Source: Mycobacterium malmoense
GTDB taxonomy: Bacteria > Actinomycetota > Actinomycetes > Mycobacteriales > Mycobacteriaceae
DNA length: 64,000 nucleotides
Direction: 5' to 3'
NCBI RefSeq assembly: GCF_019645855.1
Contig: NZ_CP080999.1
Coordinates: 3,100,001 to 3,164,000 of the forward strand
Under the pieces are notes generated by a model that did not search any database, was not told the DNA's origin, and saw nothing but the letters and a program-made list of their open reading frames with translations. Both the position numbers and the translations under genes were made by a program. Shown here piece by piece: positions 47,497-58,684 of the stretch (position 1 is the first letter of the stretch; every line of letters begins with the position of its first letter).

Positions 47497-47577
47497 ACCA
47501 CGCCGCTTACCCCGGCGACGGTTGGCCGGGTGCGCGGCGTCCACGGGTGCCGCCCGAGTGCGGCATACTGGGGCGCC

Positions 47578-49521
47578 GTGTGTGGTCTGCTGGCGTTCGT
47601 CGCGGCGCCGAGCGGTGCCGACGCCGCCAAAGCCGATGGCGCCGTCGCCCGCTCGTTGCATTTGATGCGCCACCGCGGGCCCGACGAGCCGGGCACCTGG
47701 ACCGACCCGTTAAGCGACGGCTCCGTCGTCTTCGGCTTCAACCGGCTGTCCATCATCGACATCGCGCGTTCGCATCAGCCGCTGCGCTGGGGGCCGCCGG
47801 AGGCGCCCGACCGCTACGTGCTGGTGTTCAACGGCGAGATCTACAACTACGTCGAGCTGCGCGAGGAGCTGGCCGCCCGGCATGGCGCCGTTTTCGCCAC
47901 CGACGGCGACGGCGAGGCCATCGTCGCCGGCTATCACCACTGGGGCACCGGGGTGCTGACGCGGCTGCGCGGCATGTTCGCGTTCGCGCTGTGGGACACC
48001 GTTGCTGGCGAATTGTTCTGCGCGCGTGACCCTTTCGGCATCAAGCCGCTGTTTATGGCGACCGGCACCGGCGGCACCGCGGTGGCCAGCGAGAAGAAAT
48101 GCCTGCTGGATCTGGCCGACCTGGTGGGTTTCGACACTGGGATCGATCTCCGCGCCGTGCAGCACTACACGGTCCTGCAGTACGTGCCGGAGCCCGAGAC
48201 GCTGCACCGCGGCGTGCGCCGGCTGGAATCGGGCTGCTACGCGCGGATTCGTCCCGGGTTGGCGCCGGAGGTCACCCGCTACTTCGTGCCGCGTTTTGCC
48301 GCCACGCCTATCGCCCGCGACACCGAGCAGGCCCGCTATGACGAGATCACCGCGGTGCTCGAGGACTCGGTGGCCAAGCACATGCGCGCCGACGTCACCG
48401 TCGGCGCGTTCCTGTCCGGCGGCATCGACTCCACCGCGATCGCGGCGCTGGCGATCCGGCACAACTCGCGGCTGATCACGTTCACCACCGGCTTCGAGCG
48501 GGAGGGCTTCTCCGAGATCGACGTCGCCGTGGCCTCGGCGGAGGCGATCGGTGCCCGGCACATCGCCAAGGTGGTCAGCCCCGACGAATTCGTCGCCGCC
48601 CTGCCCGAGATCGTCTGGTATCTCGACGAGCCCGTCGCCGACCCGGCGCTGGTGCCGCTGTTCTTCGTCGCCCGCGAGGCCCGCAAGCACGTCAAGGTGG
48701 TGCTGTCCGGCGAGGGCGCCGACGAGCTGTTCGGCGGCTACACGATCTACCGGGAGCCGTTGTCGCTCAAGCCCTTTGACTATCTGCCGCGGCCGCTGCG
48801 GCGGTCGATGGGCAGGGCGTCCAAACCGCTGCCCGAGGGCATGCGGGGCAAGAGCCTGCTGCACCGGGGATCGCTGACGCTCGAGGAGCGCTACTACGGC
48901 AATGCCCGCAGCTTCTCCGATGCGCAGCTGCGCGACGTGCTGCCCGGGTTCCGCGAGGAATGGACCCACACCGACGTGACCGCGTCTGTGTATGCCGAGT
49001 CGACCGGCTGGGACCCGGTGGCCCGCATGCAGCACGTCGACCTGTTCACCTGGCTGCGGGGCGACATTCTGGTCAAGGCCGACAAGATGACGATGGCCAA
49101 CTCGCTGGAGCTTCGGGTGCCGTTCCTGGATCCCGAGGTGTTCGCCGTCGCCTCCCGGCTGCCGGTGGAGGCGAAGATCACCCGCACCACCACCAAGTAC
49201 GCCCTGCGGCGCGCGCTGGAGCCCATCGTTCCGGCGCACGTGCTGAACCGGCCCAAGCTGGGGTTCCCGGTGCCGATCCGGCATTGGCTGCGCGCGGGCG
49301 AACTGCTGGAATGGGCCTACGAGTTGGTGGCGGCGTCGCAGGCCGGTCACCTGGTCGACCTCGGGGCCGTTCGCCGGATGCTCGACGAGCACCGAAGCGG
49401 CGTGAGCGATCACAGCCGCCGGCTGTGGACCGTGCTGATCTTCATGCTGTGGCACGCGATCTTCGTCGAGCACAGCGTGGTGCCGCGGATCAGCGAGCCC
49501 GTCTACCCCGTCCAGCTCTAG
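47578..49521 (+). CDS. asnB: Glutamine-dependent asparagine synthetase AsnB
   Basis: The protein has 647 residues from GTG 47578, so that Cys2 (MCGLLAF) becomes the N-terminal nucleophile of the glutaminase domain; MRHRGPD and FNGEIYNYVELR follow. The synthetase domain has the PP-loop FLSGGIDSTAI. It makes amidated products from Asp or, in mycobacteria, possibly amidates meso-DAP of peptidoglycan (known for the mycobacterial homologue). No strong ribosome binding site is seen. Confidence 0.92.
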   Translation: MCGLLAFVAAPSGADAAKADGAVARSLHLMRHRGPDEPGTWTDPLSDGSVVFGFNRLSIIDIARSHQPLRWGPPEAPDRYVLVFNGEIYNYVELREELAARHGAVFATDGDGEAIVAGYHHWGTGVLTRLRGMFAFALWDTVAGELFCARDPFGIKPLFMATGTGGTAVASEKKCLLDLADLVGFDTGIDLRAVQHYTVLQYVPEPETLHRGVRRLESGCYARIRPGLAPEVTRYFVPRFAATPIARDTEQARYDEITAVLEDSVAKHMRADVTVGAFLSGGIDSTAIAALAIRHNSRLITFTTGFEREGFSEIDVAVASAEAIGARHIAKVVSPDEFVAALPEIVWYLDEPVADPALVPLFFVAREARKHVKVVLSGEGADELFGGYTIYREPLSLKPFDYLPRPLRRSMGRASKPLPEGMRGKSLLHRGSLTLEERYYGNARSFSDAQLRDVLPGFREEWTHTDVTASVYAESTGWDPVARMQHVDLFTWLRGDILVKADKMTMANSLELRVPFLDPEVFAVASRLPVEAKITRTTTKYALRRALEPIVPAHVLNRPKLGFPVPIRHWLRAGELLEWAYELVAASQAGHLVDLGAVRRMLDEHRSGVSDHSRRLWTVLIFMLWHAIFVEHSVVPRISEPVYPVQL

Positions 49522-49580
49522 TGTGAAGCGAGGGCTTCGGGAGTGAACCCTGGGCGGGGATTTCGCGGATTTCCCGCCGT

Positions 49581-49660
49581 GGATTCACACCCCACGCCGT
49601 GACTTCACACCCGACGCCCTGGATTCACACCCCACGCCGTGACGGCACACCCGCCGCCAA
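49581..49660. repeat. Four 20-bp tandem repeats between asnB and adoK
   Basis: Units at 49581 and 49621 are identical (GGATTCACACCCCACGCCGT); those at 49601 and 49641 are variants. They lie between the convergent asnB and adoK stop codons. Function is unknown; a transcription barrier or a variable-number tandem repeat is plausible. Confidence 0.75.
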
Positions 49661-49661
49661 G

Positions 49662-50676
<1,015 letters not shown>

Positions 50677-50800
50677 CAGGCGCATCGAGCGTCGTTGCGT
50701 CGCGGTCGACGGGAGGCCGTGCGCTAGCCTGCCAAGGGAACTCACTCAAGTCGCGCCGGGGCCCGTTCACGGTCCCGTCTATCACCGTAGGAGAACCACG

Positions 50801-51472
50801 ATGGCCGGTCCGCACTCGCCGAACCACGCTGTCGGCACCGACGGACCAACGCCGCACGCCGAGTCCCAGCCGCTTGAGTTCCCCCATGAACCCATCGCCG
50901 GCGATCCGGTCTTCGCCTCCGCGCCGACCAACGACGCGTCACCCAATTATTCCGGACAACCGCCGCCGGTGTCATACCCGAGGCGACGGTCCAAGCGCCG
51001 GCTGGTCATCGGCATTCTGGTGGCCGTCGCGCTGGTGGCCGCGTTGACGGTGGCGATCACCTACGGGGTCCGCACCAACGGCGCCAACACCGGCACGTCA
51101 TTCTCCGAGGCGGCGGCCAAGACCGCGATTCAGGACTATCTCGACGCGCTCGAACACCGTGACGTCAACACCATCGTCCACAACTCGCTGTGCGGCATGT
51201 ACGACGGCGTCCGCGATAAAAGGGCCGACCAGGCGCTGGCCAGGATGAGCAGCGACGCCTTCCGCAAGCAGTTCTCCGAGGTCGAACTGACCTCGATCGA
51301 CAAGATCGTGTACTTGTCGCAGTATCAGGCCCAGGCGCTGTTCACCATGCGGGTGTCGCCCGCGACCGGCGGCCCGTTGCGCGGGGAGGTGCAGGGCATC
51401 GCGCAGCTGCTTTTCCAGCGGGGCCAGATCATGGTCTGCTCGTACGTGCTGCGGACCGGGGGTTCGTACTGA
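50801..51472 (+). CDS. Conserved membrane-anchored protein (Rv2203 type)
   Basis: The protein has 223 residues from ATG 50801 with GTAGGAG upstream. A Pro/Ser-rich cytosolic N-terminus (about 65 residues) is followed by one membrane helix (LVIGILVAVALVAALTVAIT) and an extracytoplasmic domain with an NTF2-like look (AIQDYLDALEHRDVNTIVHN). Two cysteines (LCGMY, VCSY) could form a disulfide. Function is unknown. Confidence 0.8.
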   Translation: MAGPHSPNHAVGTDGPTPHAESQPLEFPHEPIAGDPVFASAPTNDASPNYSGQPPPVSYPRRRSKRRLVIGILVAVALVAALTVAITYGVRTNGANTGTSFSEAAAKTAIQDYLDALEHRDVNTIVHNSLCGMYDGVRDKRADQALARMSSDAFRKQFSEVELTSIDKIVYLSQYQAQALFTMRVSPATGGPLRGEVQGIAQLLFQRGQIMVCSYVLRTGGSY

Positions 51473-51520
51473 CTCACTTTTCGGCCGCGAAAGTGCAGGC
51501 ACCGACGGCGTCGGTCGCGG

Positions 51521-51877
51521 TCAGTTGAACGAGTCCCCGCAGGCGCAGGAGCCGGTGGCGTTGGGGTTGTCGATGGTGAAGCCCTGCTTCTCGATGGTGT
51601 CGACGAAATCGATGGACGCGCCCTCGACGTAGGGTGCGCTCATCCGGTCCACCGTCAAGGTCACGCCACCGAATTCCGCGGTCAGGTCACCGTCCAGCGT
51701 CCGGTCGTCGAAGAAGAGGTTGTAGCGCAGCCCGGCGCAGCCGCCCGGCTGGACCGCGATGCGCAGCGCCAGGTCGTCGCGTCCCTCCTGGTCGAGCAGG
51801 GACTTCGCCTTAGCGGCGGCGGTATCGGTCAGGATCACGCCGTGGGTCTTGGCGGTTGACTCGTTTTGCACCGTCAT
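51521..51877 (-). CDS. erpA: A-type iron-sulfur carrier (ErpA/HesB family, Rv2204c type)
   Basis: The protein has 118 residues from ATG 51877 with GTAGGAG upstream. HesB fold with the three conserved cysteines GGCAGLRY and GSCACGDSF. It delivers Fe-S clusters to target enzymes in the cytosol. It is monocistronic here. Confidence 0.92.
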   Translation of the reverse strand: MTVQNESTAKTHGVILTDTAAAKAKSLLDQEGRDDLALRIAVQPGGCAGLRYNLFFDDRTLDGDLTAEFGGVTLTVDRMSAPYVEGASIDFVDTIEKQGFTIDNPNATGSCACGDSFN

Positions 51878-51944
51878 TGCTTCTCCTACGTGCCTCATCG
51901 TTTGGGTTGGGCGGCCCGAACCACTCGGGTGAAAACCCACTGAC

Positions 51945-53021
51945 TCAACGGTACCTTGCGGGACCGCTATTCCCGAGGCGCGCCGCCACCTGTGACGCCA
52001 ATCCCATGAGCTGGTTTGCCGCGTCGGCCTGCGCCAATCGCACCGAACCGGCGTAATCGGCGATGGACAGGGCCGACATGATGCCCGACGATCGCACCGC
52101 CGAATTCTCCAGGCCGACCTGGCCGGCCAGCACGATCACGGGAATTCCCAGCGGACGGGCCGCGTCCGCGAGAAATCCGACCACCTTTCCGTGCAGGGAC
52201 TGCTCGTCGAACCGCCCTTCACCGGTGACGATCATGTCCGCGGTCTCGAGGTCGTCGGCCAGGTGGGTGTGTTCGGCGATGATCGCCGCGCCGGATTCGC
52301 ACCGGCCGCCGAGCGCCAGCAGCCCGGCCCCGATGCCGCCGGCGGCGCCCGCGCCCGGCTCCGCGCCGACGTCCCGCCCGGCCACCGCTTCCAGTTCGAG
52401 CGCCCACGCCTCGAGGCGGACTTCGAGCGCGGCGACGACGGCCGTGTTCGCGCCCTTCTGCGGCCCGAACACCCGAGCCGCGCCCCACGGCCCCAGCAGG
52501 GGATATTCGGTGTCCGAGGCGGCGATCAGCTCCACGTCGGCCAGCCGTCGGCGGGCCGCGTCCAGCCCGCCCAGCTGGGTAATCATTCCCTTCCCGCCGT
52601 CGGTGCACGCGCTGCCGCCCAGCCCGACCACGATCCGCTTCGCCCCGACCCGCAGCGCCTCGGCGATGAGCTGCCCGACTCCGCTGCTGTCGGCCGCCAA
52701 AGCGGTCTCCGGGGTGGGCGGGCCGCCAAGCAACGTCAGGCCACACGCCTGCGCACACTCCAGGTACGCGGTCGCCGAGATGCGATCGAATACCCACGCG
52801 GCTTCTACCGTGGTGTCCAGCGGCCCACATACCTGCAGTCGCCGCGTCTCCCCCAGCCGGCTGGCCAGCACCTCGATGAAGCCCGGGCCGCCGTCGGACT
52901 GCGGGGCGACGATGAACCGATCGCCGGGTCGTGACCGGGTCCAGCCCGTCGCGATCGCGGCGGCGGCCTCCACGGCCGTCAGGCTGTCGCCGTAGCAATC
53001 CGGGGCCACCAGGACCAGCAT
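51945..53021 (-). CDS. Glycerate kinase family protein (Rv2205c type)
   Basis: The protein has 358 residues from ATG 53021 ([20 protein letters not shown]), equal to the M. tuberculosis length; an upstream start adds 25 weak residues. Motifs are [29 protein letters not shown], the [13 protein letters not shown] loop and [15 protein letters not shown]. It phosphorylates glycerate. The stop lies 67 bp from the erpA start. Confidence 0.88.
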   Translation of the reverse strand: MLVLVAPDCYGDSLTAVEAAAAIATGWTRSRPGDRFIVAPQSDGGPGFIEVLASRLGETRRLQVCGPLDTTVEAAWVFDRISATAYLECAQACGLTLLGGPPTPETALAADSSGVGQLIAEALRVGAKRIVVGLGGSACTDGGKGMITQLGGLDAARRRLADVELIAASDTEYPLLGPWGAARVFGPQKGANTAVVAALEVRLEAWALELEAVAGRDVGAEPGAGAAGGIGAGLLALGGRCESGAAIIAEHTHLADDLETADMIVTGEGRFDEQSLHGKVVGFLADAARPLGIPVIVLAGQVGLENSAVRSSGIMSALSIADYAGSVRLAQADAANQLMGLASQVAARLGNSGPARYR

Positions 53022-53212
53022 GGCCGGCAACTGGAGACGACCGGGCGCGGGGCCGCCGGCAGCATCACCCGAGGCCATCGTGCCGTCGTCCATCACAGGT
53101 AGCCATTCATCACAGTCAAGCCTAGGGCCAAGTCACACGCTGGCGCATGCCTAACAACAACGCATTCCGGGGCCATTACGAGGTAGATCATGCGCGAAGT
53201 AACCTGGCCACT

Positions 53213-53893
53213 GTGAAGCTGATGGGCCGGAAGAAGGGCCACAACGACGACCTCGACGGGGGCATCAACGGGGATCCGGTCGGTTCCCCGGACGGCCCGC
53301 CGCGCGCCTCCCGCCGGACCGACCCCAAGGGCCGGCCCACCCCCAAGCGCAGCCAGGCCCGGCGCAACGCAAAGAAGGGCCCGGTCGCGCCGGCACCCAT
53401 GACCTCGTCCGAGGCGCGGGCCCGGCGCAGATCGCTGGCCGGACCCAAGCTCAGCCGCGAGGAGCGCAGGGCCGAAAAGACCGCCGGCCGCGCGCGGATG
53501 ACGGACCGCCGGGAACGCATGATGGCCGGCGAAGAGGCATACCTGCTACCGCGCGATCAAGGGCCGATACGGCGCTACGTGCGCGATGTGGTGGACTCCC
53601 GGCGCAACGTCCTCGGCCTGTTCATGCCCGCAACGCTGGTCCTGCTGTTCGCCACGTTCGCCGTCCCGCAGCTGCAGCTCTACGTCTCTCCGGCGATGCT
53701 GGTGCTGATGGTCGTGATGGGCGCCGACGGGCTCGTCCTGGGACGCAAGGTGAGCAGGCTGGTCGACGCGAAGTTCCCGGACAACACCGAAAGCCGTTGG
53801 AAGCTAGGCCTTTACGCCGCCGGCCGGGCTTCCCAGATCCGCCGGATGCGGGCGCCTCGTCCCCAAGTCGAGCGCGGCAGCGGTGTCGGCTAG
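53213..53893 (+). CDS. DUF3043 membrane protein (Rv2206 type)
   Basis: The protein has 226 residues from GTG 53213 ([15 protein letters not shown]); an upstream ATG is possible. A highly basic N-terminal half ([18 protein letters not shown]) is followed by two adjacent membrane helices ([18 protein letters not shown] and [20 protein letters not shown]) and a short basic tail. The basic part could bind nucleic acid or lipids. It lies just upstream of cobU, with 27 bp between. Confidence 0.82.
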   Translation: MKLMGRKKGHNDDLDGGINGDPVGSPDGPPRASRRTDPKGRPTPKRSQARRNAKKGPVAPAPMTSSEARARRRSLAGPKLSREERRAEKTAGRARMTDRRERMMAGEEAYLLPRDQGPIRRYVRDVVDSRRNVLGLFMPATLVLLFATFAVPQLQLYVSPAMLVLMVVMGADGLVLGRKVSRLVDAKFPDNTESRWKLGLYAAGRASQIRRMRAPRPQVERGSGVG

Positions 53894-53920
53894 ACGTCGC
53901 CCGAAAGCCGCCTGACCCCG

Positions 53921-54457
53921 GTGCGCACCCTGGTTCTCGGCGGGATCAGATCGGGCAAGTCCCGGTGGGCCGAGGAAGCCATCGCCGGGTCACTGCCACC
54001 CGGCCGGCCGGTCCGCTACCTGGCCCCCGGGCCGGCGTGCCGGGGGGATGCGGCCTGGGCGCACCGGGTCGCCGAGCATCGCGGCCGGCGGCCGGCGCAT
54101 TGGTCCACGGTCGAAACCGACGACATCGCGACCGAATTGCGGCGGTCGCCGGACACCCCGACGCTCGTCGACGACCTTGGCGGCTGGCTGACCGGCACGC
54201 TGGACCGCAACAACGCATGGGACGACGGCTCGGTGGCCGTTCCCGTCGACGAGATGCTGGCCGCGGTGGGCGCGTTTGGTTCCACGCTGGTGCTGGTCAG
54301 CCCGGAAGTCGGGTTGACCGTGGTGCCGGCCACCGCGTCCGGCCGCCGGTTCGCCGACGAACTGGGCAGCCTCAACCAGCGCGTCGCCGCGGTGTGCGAC
54401 CGGGTGGTGTTGGTGGTGGCCGGGCAGGCGGTGCCGATCAAGCCGCCGGGGGCCTGA
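53921..54457 (+). CDS. cobU: Adenosylcobinamide kinase / guanylyltransferase CobU
   Basis: The protein has 178 residues from GTG 53921. The P-loop is GGIRSGKS and the guanylylated His region is [11 protein letters not shown]. It phosphorylates adenosylcobinamide and adds GMP, forming AdoCbi-GDP for CobS. cobT overlaps its stop by one base. In M. tuberculosis cobU lies elsewhere (Rv0254c). Confidence 0.92.
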   Translation: MRTLVLGGIRSGKSRWAEEAIAGSLPPGRPVRYLAPGPACRGDAAWAHRVAEHRGRRPAHWSTVETDDIATELRRSPDTPTLVDDLGGWLTGTLDRNNAWDDGSVAVPVDEMLAAVGAFGSTLVLVSPEVGLTVVPATASGRRFADELGSLNQRVAAVCDRVVLVVAGQAVPIKPPGA

Positions 54458-55500
54458 TGGAATTCCCGCCGGTATCGCCGCCCGATGCGGGCGCCGCCGC
54501 GGCCGCCCGCGCCCGCCAGGACAACCTGACCAAGCCGCGCGGCGCCCTGGGCCGCCTCGAGGACCTGTCGGCGTGGGTCGTATCATGCCAGAGTCGTTGT
54601 CCGCCAACGCAATTCGCGCGCGCCCGGGTGGTGGTGTTCGCGGGTGACCACGGCGTCGCACGGTCCGGGGTGTCGGCCTACCCGCCGGAGGTGACCGCCC
54701 AGATGGTCGCCAACATCGACGCCGGCGGGGCGGCGATCAACGCGCTGGCCGACATCGCCGGCGCGACGGTGCGGATCGCGGATTTGGCGGTGGACGCCGA
54801 GGCGGCCTCGGAGCGGATCGGCGCACACAAGGTGCGGCGCGGCAGCGGCGACATCACCGTCCAGGACGCGTTGACCGACGACGAGACCGCCCGGGCGATC
54901 GCCGCGGGCCGGGCCATCGCCGACGAGGAGGTCGACGCCGGCGCCGACCTGCTCATCGCCGGCGACATGGGGATCGGAAACACCACGCCCGCAGCGGTTT
55001 TGGTGGCGGCGCTGACCAACGCTGAGCCGGTCGCGGTGGTCGGCTTCGGGACCGGGATCGACGACGCGGGATGGGCACGCAAGACGGCCGCGGTGCGCGA
55101 CGCGCTGTTTCGGGCGCGGCCCGTGTTGCCCGACCCGGTCGGGTTGCTGCGCTGCTGCGGCGGCGCGGATTTGGCGGCGATGGCCGGCTTTTGCGCGCAG
55201 GCCGCGGTGCGGCGCACCCCACTGCTGCTCGACGGCATGGCGGTGACGGCCGCGGCGTTGGTCGCGGAGCGACTGGCGCCCGGCGCGCGGCGGTGGTGGC
55301 AGGCCGGTCACCGGTCCACCGAGCCCGGTCACGGCCTGGCCCTGGCGGCCCTCGAGTTGGACCCGATCCTGGACCTGGGCATGCGGCTGGGCGAGGGAAC
55401 CGGCGCCGCGGTGGCGCTGCCAGTGCTGCGCGCCGCGGTGGCCGCGCTGTCGTCGATGGCGACCTTCACAGAGGCCCGGGTGGCCGGGCCAACGCCGTGA
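54457..55500 (+). CDS. cobT: Nicotinate-nucleotide-DMB phosphoribosyltransferase CobT
   Basis: This 347-residue protein has [29 protein letters not shown] and the catalytic Glu motif RLGEGTGAA near the C-terminus. It makes alpha-ribazole phosphate from dimethylbenzimidazole. It is coupled to cobU and cobS by 1-bp overlaps, giving a three-gene operon for the end of B12 assembly. Confidence 0.93.
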   Translation: MEFPPVSPPDAGAAAAARARQDNLTKPRGALGRLEDLSAWVVSCQSRCPPTQFARARVVVFAGDHGVARSGVSAYPPEVTAQMVANIDAGGAAINALADIAGATVRIADLAVDAEAASERIGAHKVRRGSGDITVQDALTDDETARAIAAGRAIADEEVDAGADLLIAGDMGIGNTTPAAVLVAALTNAEPVAVVGFGTGIDDAGWARKTAAVRDALFRARPVLPDPVGLLRCCGGADLAAMAGFCAQAAVRRTPLLLDGMAVTAAALVAERLAPGARRWWQAGHRSTEPGHGLALAALELDPILDLGMRLGEGTGAAVALPVLRAAVAALSSMATFTEARVAGPTP

Positions 55501-56234
55501 TGCGTTCTTTGGCAACGGCTTTCTCGTTCGGGACGGTGCTGCCCCTCCCCCGGGCCGCCAGCGCGCCGATGGGCCGGGGCGCCATGACCGCGCTTCCCGT
55601 GGTCGGCGCCGCGCTGGGGGCGTTGGCCGCGGCCGTGACGTGGTGCGGCGCATGGGCTTTCGGCCCGCCCAGCCCGCTGCCCGGGCTGCTCGCCGTGACG
55701 GCGCTGCTGCTCGCGACCCGCGGCCTGCACATCGACGGCGTCGCCGACACCGCCGACGGGCTGGGCTGCTACGGCCCGCCGCAGCGCGCGCTGGCGGTGA
55801 TGCGCGACGGGTCGACCGGGCCGTTCGGTGTGGCGGCCGTCGTGCTGGTGATCCTGTTGCAGGGGTTGGCCTTTTCGGCGCTCGGCGCGGTCGAGATTAT
55901 CGTGGCGGTCTTCGCCGGCCGGGTCGCCGCGGTGCTGGCCTGCCGCCGGTCGGTGCCGGCGGCCGAGGGCAGCACGCTGGGTGCCCGGGTGGCCGGGAGT
56001 CAACCCGCGCCGGTGGTCGCGGGCTGGGTGGCCGTCCTGCTCGCGGTCTCGGTGCTGGCGGGTGCCCGGCCGTGGCAGGGGCCGGTGGCGGTCCTGGTCG
56101 CGGTGGGCTGCGGAGTGGCCCTGGTGTGGCACTGCGTACGGCGGTTCGGCGGCGTCAGCGGCGACGTGCTGGGCGCCGCGATCGAGCTGACGACGACAGT
56201 CGCCGCGGTGACGCTCGCCGGATTCCACGGCTGA
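55500..56234 (+). CDS. cobS: Cobalamin synthase CobS
   Basis: This 244-residue membrane protein has about six helices and the metal-binding signature [14 protein letters not shown]. It joins AdoCbi-GDP and alpha-ribazole (phosphate) at the membrane. ATG 55500 shares its A with the cobT stop. A perfect palindrome begins at the cobS stop. Confidence 0.92.
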   Translation: MRSLATAFSFGTVLPLPRAASAPMGRGAMTALPVVGAALGALAAAVTWCGAWAFGPPSPLPGLLAVTALLLATRGLHIDGVADTADGLGCYGPPQRALAVMRDGSTGPFGVAAVVLVILLQGLAFSALGAVEIIVAVFAGRVAAVLACRRSVPAAEGSTLGARVAGSQPAPVVAGWVAVLLAVSVLAGARPWQGPVAVLVAVGCGVALVWHCVRRFGGVSGDVLGAAIELTTTVAAVTLAGFHG

Positions 56235-56288
56235 GCAGACACAGAATCGCCCATTTTCGTACGAAAATGGGCGATTCTGTGTCTGCTC
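56233..56288. terminator. 56-bp perfect palindrome, bidirectional terminator
   Basis: Two 28-bp arms meet at CGTACG (56258-56263) with no mismatch. The left arm contains GACACAGAATCGCCCATTTT, so each strand has a strong GC part and a T-run. It starts inside the cobS stop codon and ends 21 bp before the convergent ilvE stop. It is related to the element split by the IS near 29.8-31.2 kb. Confidence 0.85.
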
Positions 56289-56309
56289 GCGAGGGGGGTG
56301 TGCGCCCGC

Positions 56310-57416
56310 TCAGCCCAGCCGGGCCATCCAGCCGTGGGTGTCGGCGAAGGTGCCCCGCTGGATGCCGGTCAGCGTGTCGCGCAGCGCCATCGTCACCTCG
56401 CCCGGTTGGCCGTCGGCGATGGCGAACTCGGTGTCGCCGTACTTCACCCGCGACACGGGGGTGATGACGGCGGCGGTGCCGCAGGCGAACACCTCGGTGA
56501 TCTCGCCCGCGGCGGCCTTCTTCTGCCACTCGTCGATGTCGATCCTGCGCTCCTCGACGGCGAACCCGGCATCAATGGCCAACTGCAGCAACGAATCCCG
56601 CGTGATACCCGGGAGCAGCGAACCGGACAGCTCGGGGGTGACCAGCCGCGCCGATCCGCCGCTGCCGAGCACGAAGAACAGGTTCATCCCGCCCATCTCT
56701 TCGATGAAGCGGCGTTCGACGGCGTCCAGCCACACCACCTGGTCGCAACCGTTTTCGGCGGCCTGGGCCTGAGCCAGCAGCGACGCCGCGTAGTTGCCGC
56801 CGAACTTGGCCGCGCCGGTGCCGCCCGGGCTGGCCCGCACGTATTCCGTCGACACCCACACGGTGACGGGGCTGATGCCGCCCTTGAAATATGCGCCCGC
56901 CGGCGAGGCGATCAGCAGGTAGCGGTACTGCTTGGCCGGTCGCACGCCCAGCCCCGGCTCGGTGGCGAAGATGAACGGCCGCAGATATAGCGCCTCCTCG
57001 CCCCCGGCCCGCGGCACCCAGGCATTGTCGACGGCGATGAGCTGACAAAGGGATTCGATGAACAGCTTCTCGGGCAGTTCGGGAATCGCGAGCCGCCGCG
57101 CCGACGATCGCAACCTGGCCGCGTTGGCCTCGGCGCGAAACGACACGACGGAGCCGTCCGCCCAGCGGTAAGCCTTGAGCCCTTCGAAGACTTCCTGCGC
57201 GTAGTGCAGCACTATCGCCGACGGGTCCAGCTCGATCGGGCCGTAGGGAATGACCCGGGGATTGTGCCAACCCCGGCCGTCCGCGTAGTCGATCGACACC
57301 ATGTGGTCGGTGAAGTATCTGCCGAAGCCCGGGTCGGCCAGGATTGATTCGCGTTCGGTGTCGGTCGCCGGGTGTGCCGAACGAGAAACCGTGAACCCAA
57401 GTGAGCCGTCGGTCAT
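56310..57416 (-). CDS. ilvE: Branched-chain amino acid aminotransferase IlvE
   Basis: The protein has 368 residues from ATG 57416, the M. tuberculosis length. PLP-dependent class IV fold; the Schiff-base Lys is in [13 protein letters not shown], with [15 protein letters not shown] and [11 protein letters not shown] also visible. It makes Val, Leu and Ile and can supply Met. It is downstream of gcvT on the same strand with 57 bp between. Confidence 0.93.
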   Translation of the reverse strand: MTDGSLGFTVSRSAHPATDTERESILADPGFGRYFTDHMVSIDYADGRGWHNPRVIPYGPIELDPSAIVLHYAQEVFEGLKAYRWADGSVVSFRAEANAARLRSSARRLAIPELPEKLFIESLCQLIAVDNAWVPRAGGEEALYLRPFIFATEPGLGVRPAKQYRYLLIASPAGAYFKGGISPVTVWVSTEYVRASPGGTGAAKFGGNYAASLLAQAQAAENGCDQVVWLDAVERRFIEEMGGMNLFFVLGSGGSARLVTPELSGSLLPGITRDSLLQLAIDAGFAVEERRIDIDEWQKKAAAGEITEVFACGTAAVITPVSRVKYGDTEFAIADGQPGEVTMALRDTLTGIQRGTFADTHGWMARLG

Positions 57417-57473
57417 GGGGCCGATTGTATAGCCGCCTGTCACCGGGATTTTTCCGCGGTGAACCGGTGGCGG

Positions 57474-58583
57474 CTAACGGGTTTTCAGGGTGACGAAGGG
57501 CGGGCGCACGACGTCGCACTCGGCGGCGCGGCCGCGCACATCGACGGTGACTCGCTGGCCGTCATCGATGCCGGCGGCGGTGTCGATCAATGCCAGGGCG
57601 ATGCCGGCCTGTAGCGTCGGAGAGAACGTTCCGGACGTGGTGACACCGACGGGGGCGTCGCCGGCCAGCACGGTCAGCCCGGGGCGCAACACCCCGCGGC
57701 CGACCATCCTCAGTCCGCGCAAGAGCCGCCGCGGCCCGGCCTCCTTTTCGGCCAGCAGCGCGTCGCGGCCGAAGAACGCGTCCTTCTTCCAGCCGACCGC
57801 CCAGCCGCATCCGGCCTGCAGCGGCGAGATGTCGAGCGAAAGTTCGTGCCCGTGCAGCGGATAGCCCATCTCGGTGCGCAGCGTGTCGCGGGCGCCCAGG
57901 CCGGCCGGCTGCCCGCCCGCCCGCTCGACCGCCTTGTGCAGCGCGTCGAACACCACGCCCGCGGAGTCCCAGGGCGGCAGCAGCTCGTAGCCGTGCTCGC
58001 CGGTGTATCCGGTGCGGCACACGCGCACCGGCACCCCCGAGTACACGGCGTCGGCGTAGCCCATGTAATCCATGCCGGTCGGCAGGCCCAGCGCGTCGAG
58101 CACGTCCGCCGACCGTGGGCCCTGCACGGCCAGCACCGCATAGGAGCGATGCTCGTTGGTGATCGTCAGGCCGGCCCCCAAACCGGCCTCAGCGGCGGCC
58201 TTGAGCGCGTCGACCACGGCGGCGGTGTTGGCGGCGTTGGGCACCAGGAAGATTTCGTCGTCGCCGACGTAGTAGGCGATCAGGTCGTCGATGACGCCAC
58301 CGGATTCGGTGCAGCACAGCGTGTATTGGGCCTTGCCGGGACCGATGCGGCCCAGGTCGTTGGTGAGCGCGGAGTTGACGAACCGCGCGGCGCCCGGCCC
58401 GCGGACCAGCGCCTTGCCGAGGTGGCTGACGTCGAACAGGCCGACCGCGGTGCGGGTGGCGTTGTGCTCACTGACGGTTCCGGCGTAGGACACCGGCATC
58501 AGCCAGCCGCCGAACTCGGCGAAGCTCGCGCCAAGCTCGCGATGGCGTTCTTCCAGCGGTCCGTGCAACAGCCCATCGGTCAC
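57474..58583 (-). CDS. gcvT: Glycine cleavage system T protein GcvT
   Basis: The protein has 369 residues from GTG 58583 ([18 protein letters not shown]). Motifs are [33 protein letters not shown] and [16 protein letters not shown]. It is the aminomethyltransferase using tetrahydrofolate. No glycine riboswitch is seen in the 101 bp before it. It is divergent from pepB, with no adenylyl cyclase gene between them. Confidence 0.92.
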   Translation of the reverse strand: MTDGLLHGPLEERHRELGASFAEFGGWLMPVSYAGTVSEHNATRTAVGLFDVSHLGKALVRGPGAARFVNSALTNDLGRIGPGKAQYTLCCTESGGVIDDLIAYYVGDDEIFLVPNAANTAAVVDALKAAAEAGLGAGLTITNEHRSYAVLAVQGPRSADVLDALGLPTGMDYMGYADAVYSGVPVRVCRTGYTGEHGYELLPPWDSAGVVFDALHKAVERAGGQPAGLGARDTLRTEMGYPLHGHELSLDISPLQAGCGWAVGWKKDAFFGRDALLAEKEAGPRRLLRGLRMVGRGVLRPGLTVLAGDAPVGVTTSGTFSPTLQAGIALALIDTAAGIDDGQRVTVDVRGRAAECDVVRPPFVTLKTR

Positions 58584-58684
58584 GACGCCCCACCCTAATC
58601 GGCGCGGCCGCCGGCGCACTTGGGGAGGTGTCCGGTCCGCACCGCCGGGCCCGGCCCCGCCGCCGGTGATTAGGGTGGTTGGCC

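Noticed and set aside
58584..58684. Glycine riboswitch before gcvT
   Set aside because: The gap is only 101 bp, shared with the divergent pepB promoter, and no paired aptamer-like structure is visible.
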